A DNA stretch of 64,000 bases from Ciborinia camelliae. Taxonomy: Eukaryota; Ascomycota; Leotiomycetes; Helotiales; Sclerotiniaceae. A program made the translations under genes and the position numbers. The notes under the pieces were generated by a model that ran no database searches, was not told the DNA's origin, and was given only the letters and a program-made list of their open reading frames with translations. This document shows, piece after piece, positions 48,612 through 60,079 of this stretch (position 1 is the stretch's first letter; every line of letters begins with the position of its first letter). The stretch lies in the NCBI GenBank assembly GCA_025890175.1, contig JANPYM010000009.1:1138944-1202943 (forward strand). The letters run 5' to 3'.

Positions 48612-48619
48612 ATTACACA
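48612..48619. repeat. Right target-site duplication of the MITE
   Basis: ATTACACA directly after the right terminal inverted repeat; identical to 48098-48105. Confidence 0.85.
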
Positions 48620-49042
48620 AAAGCGACTCCACACGTGCTGACTTTCGCTTACTTTCGTATGATATTCTTCCTCAATGAGACCATGATGGTCCGTTTTAGT
48701 ATTCGGTCTGTGATTTCTGACGCTTTTTGGGGGCTGTGATGTTGGCTGGAAACTTCTTTCCGGATATTTCGACGGGAAGTTCAGGTATGATACGTGGTAG
48801 GTATTAGGTAGATATCGATATTTTGACTGATTGCTCTTTCATATATATATTCGTCGTCGCTGTTGTGTTACTACTCTTGCATATCAATCATATCGTCGTA
48901 CAGTACATACATTATCACGAGTTATCAACTCTACTCTACTCAATCACACACACATACATCACTCAACTCAATCTAACCAATCCAACCCAAAATCCCCTCA
49001 CCCACACACACAAAAACCAAACAAACTCCAAAATCAGAAAGC

Positions 49043-49364
49043 ATGTCCCCAATCATCCGTCAAGTCGTCTCCCGCCGCACTTTCTCCATCCTCACCCAAG
49101 CCCGTCAACTAGCACGGGGCTTCGAACCTCATCCTTTCGAACGCTATCCCATCTCACAACAAGCTGCTAAAGCTGATTGGGGTAAATTGGTTAAAAGGAC
49201 TGCTGGGAGTGCTCTATTGTAAGTTATCATATTATATTCTAGTAGAATAGAGCTGGGGAGTAGAAATGCTAATATGAAATGTGAATAGTTATTTCCCTGG
49301 TTTCGCAATTATGCTTGGATGGCCTTTGATGGCGGAGAAAGTTGTTGGGGTGTTTCAATCGTAG
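49043..49364 (+). CDS. Small predicted mitochondrial membrane protein (83 aa)
   Basis: Exons 49043-49218 and 49289-49364 with a 70-nt intron (GTAAGT donor, GCTAAT branch, AATAG acceptor; phase keeps the frame). The product starts MSPIIRQVVSRRTFSIL, rich in Arg and without acids, like a mitochondrial presequence. A conserved-looking motif follows, FEPHPFERYPISQQAAKADW. The C-terminal half (residues 58-82) has one hydrophobic segment, FYFPGFAIMLGWPLM. The motif plus one membrane helix is familiar from small fungal mitochondrial proteins, but I cannot name it with confidence. The gene is too short to appear as a single open frame. Confidence 0.75.
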
Positions 49365-49756
49365 AGCTCGGGGGTATAGTGGAAGATGGGAGATGGAATG
49401 TACATATGGGATGGAATAGCTAGCGGGGTATGGAGGTTGTCCATCGTACATAAATGACGGAGTTTCTGGTTGGGCAATTGGGAGTCATTTTGGAAATGTA
49501 TTATGGTGATTAGACTAGGGGAAGACGGTAGAAAAACAATACAATGACAATAGAACATAGACTTTACTAACATTGATCATGTGAGCAAGACGACTTCGTG
49601 AAGGCAATACAAGGACAAAACCATGAAGTAGAAATTTACAACTCCGAGGATCCACTGAGCCCGGATGTTCAAACACCTCTATTATGCGCAAATATACAAG
49701 ATAGTACACAAATGATACACGCTACAAAACAATGCCGAAACTTTGAGTAAACAATC
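49365..49756. other. Convergent 3' region between the small gene and NTH1
   Basis: About 390 bases between two converging genes, AT-rich, with presumably both polyadenylation sites. Nothing else seen. Confidence 0.4.
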
Positions 49757-51070
49757 TCATCTCCTCTTCCGTTTCGGTGTCTTATCTAATTCTCCGGGTG
49801 CATTCGCGATGTCCTCCAAGACGACTCTCTCTTCCTCTTGCTTGATGGCACCAGCTTCGGACTTGATTTGAGATTTCTCTTCGTAGTTCGGCGGTATATC
49901 TTTACTATCCTCCTCGGCCTTGACACTTTTCGTGAGCTTGACCTCATTACCCTCTGGATCTATCTTGACCTTTTCCTCTTTAATCTTTCTTCCAATTGTG
50001 ACTTTACTTCTATCGGCAGCCTTGCACAATCCGTTCATCCCTAACTCACAACTTCCACACTTTTTTCCAACCGGTAGACAGACAGTTTGTCCAAATCCAA
50101 CCAGCAACCAATTGATCTCATGCCATAGTTCTTTTGGTAACCAAGCCTGCAACGCAAGTCTTGTTTCCTCTGGTCCTTTCGTCGTGTGCCAACCCCACAT
50201 ATTGGTAATGCGATGAACATGTACATCAACACCAATACCCTCCGTTCTACCCCAAGCACTACTCATACACAAATATGCCATCTTCGGACCAACACCCGGT
50301 AGTGACATTAAGCCCTCTATCGTATCTGGTATATCGCCATTCCACGAATCCCTAAGAATCTCCGCCGCAGCTTTGATATACTTGGTCTTATTATTATGAA
50401 AACCCACCGCCCAAATCAACTCATTCAAGAGCTTCGGATCCACAGCCAATATATTATCCAAAGTCAACCCAATCGGCGCACCCTCCTTATAAGCAGGCAA
50501 TTCAGTATAAAGTCGATTCATAGCAACAGCATTTATAGTATCCTTGGTCTGCGATGACAACATCAAAGCAGTCAAAGTATGATATCTCTTCGTTTTTGGA
50601 TCGACGGTATCTTGTCCCAATTTATCGCAACCCATTGTATCCACAGCAGCATTTTGCGCCACACCCAATTTCCGCATCTCCATTACTATATCGTAAACTT
50701 CTTTCCAATCATTTGGGGGTTTGACCTCAAGCTCGCCTGTATTTTCATTTTTTACTCTGCGCGCGGGTTTGCGCACTCGACTGGTTTTCAACGGAGGGGA
50801 GGATGCGACAGTATCTTGAATTTCAGTCTTGATGACGGTTTCGTCGAGAGATTGCTTCTTTATTGGAGCTTTTGAAGCTGAGGTCCTTTTTCTTTTAAGA
50901 CTAGAAGTCGAGGGAATGGCATCTTCAATGTCTGGGGTTGGTGATTGATTTTCGTCTTTGACTGAGGCGTTCAGAGCAAACCGAGAAAGAGAGCGAGTTG
51001 AGCGTCGTGGAGAAAGGGAAGTCGCATTGATTATCTTCGCGGTATCTTTGGAAATCCTCGAGGTCCGCAT
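49757..51070 (-). CDS. NTH1: Endonuclease III homologue, base-excision DNA glycosylase/AP lyase
   Basis: Removes oxidised pyrimidines and cuts at the abasic site in nuclear and mitochondrial base-excision repair. The start is the ATG at 51070 (MRTSRISKDTAK); the frame is open further upstream, but only through a TTG codon. The single exon gives 437 residues. Residues 1-~115 are basic and disordered, with Arg-rich N-terminus (possible mitochondrial signal) and KRKR/RKPARR nuclear-type signals. The HhH-GPD domain covers ~120-330: LSSQTKD, helix-hairpin-helix LPGVGPKMA with catalytic Lys263, and GVDVHVHRI with Asp282. The 4Fe-4S loop has Cys331, Cys338, Cys341 and Cys349 (spacing 6, 2, 7). A charged tail rich in Glu/Lys follows. 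All catalytic residues are present. Confidence 0.95.
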   Translation of the reverse strand: MRTSRISKDTAKIINATSLSPRRSTRSLSRFALNASVKDENQSPTPDIEDAIPSTSSLKRKRTSASKAPIKKQSLDETVIKTEIQDTVASSPPLKTSRVRKPARRVKNENTGELEVKPPNDWKEVYDIVMEMRKLGVAQNAAVDTMGCDKLGQDTVDPKTKRYHTLTALMLSSQTKDTINAVAMNRLYTELPAYKEGAPIGLTLDNILAVDPKLLNELIWAVGFHNNKTKYIKAAAEILRDSWNGDIPDTIEGLMSLPGVGPKMAYLCMSSAWGRTEGIGVDVHVHRITNMWGWHTTKGPEETRLALQAWLPKELWHEINWLLVGFGQTVCLPVGKKCGSCELGMNGLCKAADRSKVTIGRKIKEEKVKIDPEGNEVKLTKSVKAEEDSKDIPPNYEEKSQIKSEAGAIKQEEERVVLEDIANAPGELDKTPKRKRR

Positions 51071-52057
51071 GATTGGAATGCCAAAGTTGAAAACCAAGAT
51101 TTGGCTTCAATCTGGGGATGAATTTGGAAAGCCATTTTGTTCTAGATTATCGTCCCTTTCGGGGAAGCTAGCACGAGAATGATGCGTCGGCTCGTGCCCA
51201 GGCTCAGCACGTTCATTAAACTATTGCTTACATAATCATACAAATTTGGCTCATCCCACCAATGAAATTTATCTCGTTAGAAATCCGAGAGCAATAATCA
51301 CGACATTGGATCCGGGTCTAAAAAGCAAGAAAGATAGAACTGGTTAGGAAAAGAATTGTATATGAAAGCTGAATATATATCTACGACAGGTATGGCTTCC
51401 TTCCATATCTGTCATTGCTAAGCTTTTTGCTTGGTGCCCTAAAATACCACTGCACCACGGTACACAGACATGCAGATATGACATCTTCCTATGGATCTTT
51501 TGTTGTAACTTTGCTCTCGTAAAGGTATTCCTCTAGAGAATGAAAGATTGTATTCCTTCTGTTTATCCTGCTAACCTGAACCCCCCGTGAGCTTTAGAGC
51601 GATTTCGGCTTCTTGTGTAAACTACGCACAGTACAGGAATTGGTATTTGTTTTCATCTGGAGCAAGTGCCCGTTTTCTCCTCGTGGCATTGATCGCCTCA
51701 AATATAAGATATTGTAAAGAATTCATATATCGCTGTTCACTGCGTAATCATTGATATTGTCAATTGAGCTGTTTGCGTTCGTAGCAACACTGCATGTTGA
51801 AGCGAGACCCCCTTGGTTGTCACCCCATTCTGACTCGTCACTATCAATTATTTATACAAAATTCGCGCACGTGCTAGGTGCACATTGCACCCATTTACAG
51901 TTGCTATCTTTTTGTCTATCTATATCTTTTTCTACTTTCGTTTTCATGGATGCTTTTCCAATAACTCACACTCCCTCTTTAGACAGGGTTATATCAAGAA
52001 TATACGGAGTATCGAGATTTGTATTCTTACTAGCGTGCCACACCCAAGTCCGATAAC
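51071..52057. other. Divergent promoter region, NTH1 and amine oxidase
   Basis: About 1 kb between divergent genes. A TACGGAGTA motif lies at 52,003-52,011, about 50 bases before the proposed oxidase start. No coding signal seen. Confidence 0.5.
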
Positions 52058-53869
52058 ATGCAACCACTGTCGAACCCCCCAATCAAGGTCAGTCTGAAGT
52101 CTAATGGAATTCGACTGCCTCTTCCAAGAGCATGAATCATGAGACAATGGTTTGAAAGCAGGAATATGGAATGCAGTCCAAGGTTGATTCTTATACTAAT
52201 GTCTCTTTCTTCAAAGCTACGAAAGCAAAATCCTTCATTGCCACCCAAAATATGCATCGTTGGTGCTGGGATATCTGGACTTCGGTGTGCCGATATATTA
52301 CTCCAGCATGGTTTTGATGTTACAATATTAGAGGGACGTGATCGAATCGGCGGAAGAATTCATCAGATCAACCTACCATCCGGTCCCTTGGTTGATTTAG
52401 GAGCAAACTGGCTTCACGGTAAAGGAGATCAGCCTCTATTGGATATTGCCAATAAGACAAACACGGAAGTGTACACGTGGGCCGAAAAGGGGATCTTCTT
52501 TGGAGAAGATGGAAAACCTCTTACTGATGGGGTTGGAATGATGGACGAAGTGTGGGAGATAATCCACAAAGCTTTCGATTATTCCAAAGCAAATTCGGAA
52601 GTTATTGACCCTGATAAGAGTCTCTATGATTTTATTGAAGAAAAGCTTTTGGAGGCGTACCCAGATGATGCCGAGAAGAGAAGAATCTCCATCCAGTTTG
52701 CTGATATATGGGGAACTTTTGTTGGAAGTTCGGTCAAGAAACAAAGTTTGAAATACTTTTGGCTTGAAGAGTGTGTCGACGGAGGCGAGTTAACCTTCCC
52801 CTGATCCCAGATCGTCGAGTATGATATTTAGAATGACGACTACTTCTAAGTCTCTACCCATGCTTTTGATTCTCAATCGACATTTCAAACCAATGTGGGC
52901 TAATACCTACCAGAAAATATTTTCGTTTCCGGAACATACAAAAGCATTCTCGCTCATGTCTCGAAGACAGCTCTGGAAAATGCAAAGATACACTTCTTGA
53001 CAAAAGTTACTCGCGTGGAAACAAATCTAGATATTGTCACCGTATTCACAGACGACGGGAAGAAATTATATTTTGACGAGGTAGTCATGACTACACCACT
53101 TGGATGGTTGAAAAACAACAAGCAAGCATTCCAACCACCACTTCCAGAACGATTACTTTCTGCCGTAGATTCTCTCGGCTTTGGATGTCTTGAAAAGGTT
53201 CGCATGTATCCATATCGCTCACTAAAATATCCCCTCCTAACTGTGAATTTTCAGGTCTACATAACATTCCCTCATGCCTTTTGGACCGACCCCAAACTTT
53301 CCTCCGCCTCTCAAACATTTGACGGCTTCACCCAATGGCTCTCCCCAAACTACACACCAGACACCAACCCCCATAAATGGCATCAAGAAATCGTCCCCCT
53401 CTCATCTTTCACCCCCGCAAATTCTCATCCCACGCTCCTCCTCTACATCTACGGTGAGCAATCACTTCTTTTCGCCAACGCTCTCTCTAAACTCCAAACC
53501 CAAAAAGAAAAAGATTCATATCTTATCAATTTTTTCAAACCCTATTATTCCCTCTTACCGAATTTTAAGGAGGAGGATGAGGGTTGCAGACCGATAAGTT
53601 GTGTGGGAACTACGTGGGTCAACGATGAGTTGGCGGGGAATGGAAGTTACACGAATTTCCAGGTTGGGTTGAAAGAGGGAGACGAGGATGTGAGGGTTTT
53701 GAGAGAGGGGTGTCCTGAGAGGGGTTTGTGGTTTGCGGGGGAACATACGGCGCCATTTGTTGCGTTGGGGACGACTACGGGGGCTTATTGGAGTGGGGAG
53801 GCTTTGGGGAAGAGGATTGTTGGGGCTTATGCAATGGGTAAGGAGGGGGTGGATAGTGGGTCTTGGTAG
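52058..53869 (+). CDS. FAD-dependent amine oxidase (polyamine oxidase/LSD1-like fold)
   Basis: Predicted flavin amine oxidase of the Fms1/polyamine-oxidase type. Proposed exons: 52058-52087, 52217-52784, 52914-53197 and 53255-53869, total 498 residues. The first short exon (MQPLSNPPIK) is inferred from a good GTCAGT donor and a textbook ACTAAT/pyrimidine/AAAG acceptor ending at 52216; the alternative is a direct start at 52199 (MSLSSKLRKQ). The intron at 52785-52913 must start with GC (GCGAGT) to keep the conserved DGENIFVSGTY in frame. The third intron (53198-53254, 57 nt, CTAAC branch) is stop-free and in frame. Motifs: Rossmann GAGISGLRCA, GRDRIGGRIH, GANWLHG, LEKVYITFP, and C-terminal FAD motif GLWFAGEHTAP with TTTGAYWSGEALGKRI. 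Substrate unknown. Confidence 0.92.
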
Positions 53870-56040
53870 ATATGGGGATGTGTGATGGCCGTTTTGTAGA
53901 TTGTAAATAGCTGTATTTAGATTTAGCTCACGCAAGTAGATTTCACATTGGATTTATATGGTTACATAGCAGGTAGTGGTATGGGGATTGAATATATTAT
54001 AACTATCTTGAAACTCTAATAATCTCCCGAGTCCTCATCTCTATGTCTCTATTGGAGTCGCTGACAATGCTGGGATCCCCTCCACCCTCCCCATGAAATA
54101 AGCGTAAAACTGTAAGGACTCTGAATGTAAAAAGAATGAGTGATTTTCTGGAGCCCCGGAAAGTGGACTTGGCGGAACCATTGGTAAAGTGGCGTCTAAG
54201 ATCTTAGAAAAGGCTTTGAATATTCATTTTATTGGAGATTGAAGCAAGCCCACCACTTTGGGCTACGCATATCTTCCCAAATGACGTCGGAGTAAAGAGT
54301 GCGCGAATGGCCTTGGCATGGTTGAGAGACAGTAGTGAGAGGGGGTAGGCCATGTGTAAGAGTATTGGGGATCTGATGATAGAACCTGTGCGTCCATTTC
54401 AGATCTTGCTGGGTGATAGTCTGGGGGTAGGACCTGGTATAACCCCTAGGGGCATATCAAGGTATTATTATATGCCTAGCACACCTCACCTGGGATTCTC
54501 TAATTCAGGTTATAGAAAAGCTCGCCGGGAGTAAGAATTAAAAAAGGAGCTCACCGAGAGAATATTTATAGGCTACTTGCAGGTTTAAAACCTCTAAAAA
54601 AAAGCCCCACCAGGAACAATATTCGAGAGATTATAGCATATGGTGACCCCCAGCAATTTGTGGTGGGTGGTGGGTGGGTTGGTCGCTTCGTGCCCAACGC
54701 TAGATGATACACTAATAAGTTGATTGAATTGATTTCCACTACCCACCCCGTTCGTGCATTCAAAAGAGAAGCAATGTGATGTCTGTATTCGCGACGAGTG
54801 ACGAACCAGGATCGAGGGAAGATCTTCGAGATCTCGAAGATTAGGTTTTCAATCATCTGTTCAACAACGTGTACAGCGGTGATGATGAAATTTCTTCAAG
54901 CCGGGCCTCATTCGTGGCTCATAATCTGTACGCATAACCACTTGTACAATTCAGAGTATGATGAGTACAGTATCCACCATGCTTCACTTGAGACAATTTG
55001 TTCACATAGCAACTTGTCTGTCTTGTGGTGACAATTGTGATAATTATGTTTCTCAATTGCCGCAGTGCCGGTCCACATCCACATCCATGACTTGATTCTG
55101 TGTTCACTTCATGACATGTGTAATCCATGATGCTCATGATGCTCATCATGCTTTCAATCCTCACTCGAGGCTCAAATCTCGACCATCCGTTCACATATCA
55201 ACATCATGTGCTACTTGGCGTTGATCTGAACCTGAATCATTAGCTGACTCGTGACCTCCATTATCCCAATATATCAGATGTCTCGGGTTGAAAGATACTA
55301 GGTAGGTACTGTACTGTACAAGTACCTAAGATAAGATTCACAAAACACCAACTTTTGTTTAACTGTCTGTCTGACCGTCTTTTGTTTTGCCATGCCAGCT
55401 CATCAATCCATCAATCTCAATGGCAATAATCTAGCGGATGATTTTTTAAAGTTGGTGGTACCGAGTAGAATTACAGGCATGCTCAGGGACTCTAGCAGGG
55501 AATAGCTTTTTAATGATGAATTTAAGCTTCTATTTTCAGGCATTAATTACCACTAAAGAGATTCTCGGCGCCAATCATTTAGTGGATTGTCCCCGATTAA
55601 TCACTAATGAATGCTTCCGGCCCCAACGTTGGCAGCAACCGGAGTCACGATGATCCTTTCAAGGTGCATGTACTCCGTATGTATTGACTGTATTATTGAC
55701 TAACTATAGGTAGGTAGATGGTTCATTATTACTTACCATACCCATATACCCATATCTTCACAATGTATGCATTCTGGAAATTACCAACTTCTCCTTACCA
55801 TCACATATTCCTTTCTACACCGTTTTGCATGCTTTTCCTTCCCGTCAACAATCACAATCAGCCACAAAACAATACAATCGAATAATAAATCGCGGCGATG
55901 CTGCCGGGAGTACGACGCTCCACCAAGGTTCAAAACTTTAACAACCCTGAAACCAAGAATTCTTCATCGAGAGAGACAACGCAGCCACTTCTCTAGCTTC
56001 CCAAAGCTGCTGCGCCTGCACGAAGAAAACGCCTCCAATT
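53870..56040. other. Spacer upstream of the coiled-coil gene
   Basis: About 2.2 kb. A TACTCCGTA motif lies at 55,671-55,679. The leader before 56041 holds upstream ATGs: one at 55763 opens a frame of about 40 codons, and one at 55767 opens a 93-codon frame whose stop overlaps the main start codon. Otherwise no coding signal. Confidence 0.5.
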
Positions 56041-58589
56041 ATGGCTGATTTATCAGATCTAATAGACCACATTCCACAGAGTAATGATCAACAACGTAGC
56101 ACACTCAAATGTTGTTGCGGGCGCAAAGATTGCGCATTTCTCCTTCATAATGGAGAGGTTTTGGAAAAGCTGGAGGGGGATGTGACGTTGGCAGCCCAGA
56201 TGGGCCAGGTACGATCCTATGTCTCTCTTTTTTTGTGTTTATGTTACTATTGATTTTCTACATTCCTTCCTATCTCTTATTATTTTCTTCACGCCGTCAA
56301 ACCCGAGGGGAAATTAGGTAGTAGAGATTTTTACTTGGATAAGGTTACAGACATTTTGGTGTTGGCCGTCTTTACTATTTATTTAAATTAATCTAATCTT
56401 CTTTTTGTTTACAACCCCGCGTTATCCCACGCGCCTATATACTTACAGGGGCGTGAAGGGCCGGAGGATAAATAAATATAAGGAAGATGAATCAATCATT
56501 GACTTTCGCTTTGCAGGCTTTGTTAGAAAGACATGAACACTATATGCTCGATGCGGAACGAGAACGTGCAAAGATGACGGCGAAGATTGAGCAGTTGGAG
56601 GTGGATAAAAGGGAGTTGGAGGTTAGAAATGAAAAGACGATTGAGGAGAACAAAGGTTTGCTAGATCAACTGGACGGACTCAATGGGAGTTACAAGGAAT
56701 CAGAGCTACAGATCAAGCTACTCGAGTCAACCTTGCAGAGTACGCACGCCGAGATGAAACGCCTAGAGAGTTTAGCCTCAAGAACAAATCAACTGGAGAA
56801 AGACTTAGCAATCTTGGAGGAAGAGCAAGAAGCTTTACGGAAGACGATCACACATACGGAAGCAGAAGAGCGCACTGCGATACTGAGATGGAGGAGGGCG
56901 GAAAGAGGACTTTGTGATCTGCAGGATCAACTGGAGAAGATTGAACGAGAGGCTCGAGAGGAAAAAGAACGACACGTGGAGATTTTGGGTCGCATGGAGA
57001 GACAACGCACAGTCGAAAGAGAACTAGATACAGCCGCATGTCGCTTGAAGGGTGCCGCTGCTGTCACAACTGGAAAAAGCAAACATGGTACTAGTGTTGT
57101 ATCGCATTTTGTAAAGGATATCCTGCAGGATAATGCGAATCTACAACTTGGGATAGTGGAATTGAGGGAGATGTTGATGAATTCGAATGATGAAGTACAG
57201 ACATTGCGGGAACAATTATTGATGCATCAACCAATGTACGGGGACGATGCCGACAACGAAACTCAGCAGCAGACATTAGGGGCAGAACTTGCGCCAAGCG
57301 AGCAAGAATCCGAACCACGACCACAAGAACCGCAAGTTGTTTCCCAAACGCTTCATATACACCATCATTACCATAAACCGAAGAGAGATGAGGCCCGTAA
57401 GTCGAGAAAGAAGCGAACCTCTCTGAATTCCAGTATCTTCTCTCCACTCACTGGAAGCCCACAATCTCCACAAATTTCTAGGGGCACAGAGAATGCTATA
57501 CTATCCCAAACAGCAGTCACAGTCCCAAGTCCTATCAACACCAATAATCGATGGTCAGTTCAATCAGGCCAGCTGTCAGATTTTGCTCCTTCGTCAGTGC
57601 CATCCTCTCCACAGTCCATGTATCGAAATAGTGCGTTATTCGATAGAAACTTGGACCTCGACTTCTCACGTCCGACATCACCTACCTCAAGCATTGATCC
57701 ATTATCCCCTCGAGTTCATCCTTCATATCACAGAAAACGGCCGTCTGAAGTTTCAACTCGAAGTTTCGCTGCTATAAGTAATTTTCATCAACATAATATA
57801 ATTCACGAAGAGGAGGACGATGATGATATTCGTGATGTTTCAGTCCTACAGATTACTGATGTTCCTTCTCTCACGGATCATTCTACCAATCCTACCACTT
57901 CGGAAGTTTCTGACACGATTGATGAGTGGATGCCTCCTCAATTTGGTCATAGGCAACACCGTTCTTCGTCGCTTGAATCGATCGTTTCGATATCAGGTAT
58001 CGATATCCATACACTGAAAGCACGGCCTTCACAAATAAATATGACTTCAATAGGCGCAGTAATAAGACCACGTTCTAGGCTTTCAACTCCAATAACAACT
58101 TATTCTACGGAAACAATTACCAGTGCATCTATGATCACAGCTCAACCTACATTATCTCGGGCTGGTCAAAGTAGTACAAGCTACCTTCGTTCAAACATTG
58201 GGTATACAAACCCAACGAGATCACCCGGCAGTGACCGAGGCTCCATTCGATCCAGCTCATCCATTGAAGGCAATAGCAATCGTAATAGTTTAGGCAAGAA
58301 AGTCGGTGGCTGGGTATTTGGTCGCTGGGGAATGTCTCCTGCTAAATCAACAAATGATCTTAGAAGTAACTCTGGTGCTCAGATCCCAATTCCCCCTCCA
58401 GTCATCCGAGCCGTTAGTACACCATCGATTTCAATAACCCCAGATCCGTTTAGGACTGTCGTGGGGCGAGCTGCCGGTATCAATCAGAAAGGTCCGATTC
58501 CGGGTTTTAGAAAGACGGAAAAGGCACCTAGCAAGGTTATTCCGGATGTGGTTGACCGCGATGCTCTGGCTGAGGTGCTCGAGGAATGA
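56041..58589 (+). CDS. Conserved-looking coiled-coil protein with disordered C-terminal half
   Basis: Exons 56041-56208 and 56517-58589, joined by a 308-nt intron (GTACGA donor, TTTGCAG acceptor), the longest intron in the window; it gives AAQMGQALLERHEHYM across the junction. The product is 746 residues. A Cys-rich start (Cys24-26 and Cys31, CCCGRKDC) precedes a long coiled coil (~55-240, Glu/Leu/Arg heptads). A well-defined motif follows (ELDTAACRLKGAAAV, VSHFVKDILQDNANLQLG, NSNDEVQTLREQLL). From ~260 on it is Ser/Thr/Pro-rich and disordered, with a short GGWVFGRWG patch near 610. The arrangement looks like a conserved fungal cytoskeleton or organelle-scaffold protein, but I cannot name it. 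The overlapping upstream frame could repress translation. Confidence 0.85.
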
Positions 58590-60079
58590 ATTGCCCGGCT
58601 GGCTGGATGAGTTTGGAATAGAACTTCAACAACATGTTACAATACGATTCGATACTACAGATATCGATCACTTCAATATAGTACATCACGATATGAAAAT
58701 ACTTTTGTCGATATTTCCTTTATCACTTGGGAAATCTTTTGGGGGTAGATACTAGTATAATATGTATAGGGTAGGTCATATTTTATATATAATTTTCAGG
58801 GCGTTTATGGGATCCAATGGATGGATGGATGATTAAGGATACCCAGTTGGCGCTTTGTATATATATTCTTTTTCATAATGTATCTACTGTCTTTTATATG
58901 GGAGGAGATGAGATGAGATGAGATGAGACGATACCAGATGGTTTCGTTTCCCCCCCTCGTTTTTCCCCGACTAGATTAGATTATAGTAATTGATAATATT
59001 TGAACTCATCCCCTCGGGATAGCAACAATTTTGTGTTTGGGGATGACTTGCTTCTATGGCCCGAAATGAGCTTCGATAGAAGCTGGAGTAATATGAGCAT
59101 AATAAATGAAGAAAAACTTGAGATGATCCTCTGCTTTGTACACGAGTATAGTGACTTGGGAGGTGCCAGGGCATATAGTTGGACTGTCATCCCATCCTCA
59201 ATTTTGAAGAAGTAAATGCTTCTTTTTGTTCATTGGTAGGACTTTGAAAATCTGTCCACCGTCATCGTTCACCGGGTATCTTAAACACTTTACTTCATAT
59301 GCCTGGAATAACCATGTCTGAAACACACATGTTATGGATGTCAGTCAATGGAACCTCTAATATCGACAACGCTAGAACCCTAATAGTCACATGATTTAAT
59401 GGTCACATGATCATCATCCGACAGAAAGTTCTGGGGTGAACCGCCACCTGTTCCTGCAGATAATTAACTATAATATGGATCTAAAGAGACTATATTCCAG
59501 GATGTGTGAGTACCACTCGCCCGATATCTTGTCTTTTTAAGAGCGAGAGGAAAGTTTTTAGAAACACGTGTTTAGCTTACACTGGTGCATTAGCTTATAC
59601 GCTAGTACATGCGCTTTTCATAGGTACCTAGCTTAGTAGGTAGACTCTCACAATAATATCATACACATTATTGTCTCCAGCTACTTTTGATAAGATTATA
59701 TTTTTCTTCACGCAGCATAGTATCCCAGATGGATTCCTAAGTCCGAGAATAATTTGTCCACTGGGTACCCTTGATCCGATATAACATCAGCGCTATTATT
59801 GATACCGGTACTCGAGATTCCAAACTTAGTCTTTTTCTCATCTCCGAAAATCTCAATTTGGAAAATAACGCATATCTCCAACTTCGGTCTTCACGGAATA
59901 ATCTTATCTAAATTCCAGACCTTAACTCCAAGTTTGGAAAATCCTCATCTAATAATCTTTTAATAATCGAAGTTTCAAGCCCTTACTGCATCGTGATTGA
60001 TGAACCTACCTTATCGTCAACCCACTTCATTGAGAGTCTGCCATGGCTTGCAAATTTCCATTGCGTTCGACTCCCATCT
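58590..60079. other. 3' region of coiled-coil gene and spacer
   Basis: About 1.5 kb between converging units. It has a short GAGAT pentanucleotide tract (58,904-58,927). Open frames are short and not protein-like. Confidence 0.5.

Larger units (their letters stand above)
44963..49042. other. Transposon-graveyard region; no intact gene seen
   Basis: Four kilobases holding a RIP-like coding relic (45,327-45,822), a long-armed hairpin (46,970-47,034) and a complete MITE (48,106-48,611). Other open frames (for example 45,880-46,230 minus and 47,117-47,434 plus) are short and match nothing I know; they may be further relics. Confidence 0.5.

Noticed and set aside
48823..49170. 115-codon plus-strand frame over the small mitochondrial gene
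   Set aside because: It starts in the leader and reads the first exon of the 49,043 gene in the wrong phase.
51071..51097. Upstream extension of NTH1 to 51,097
   Set aside because: That start codon is TTG; the first in-frame ATG is at 51,070.
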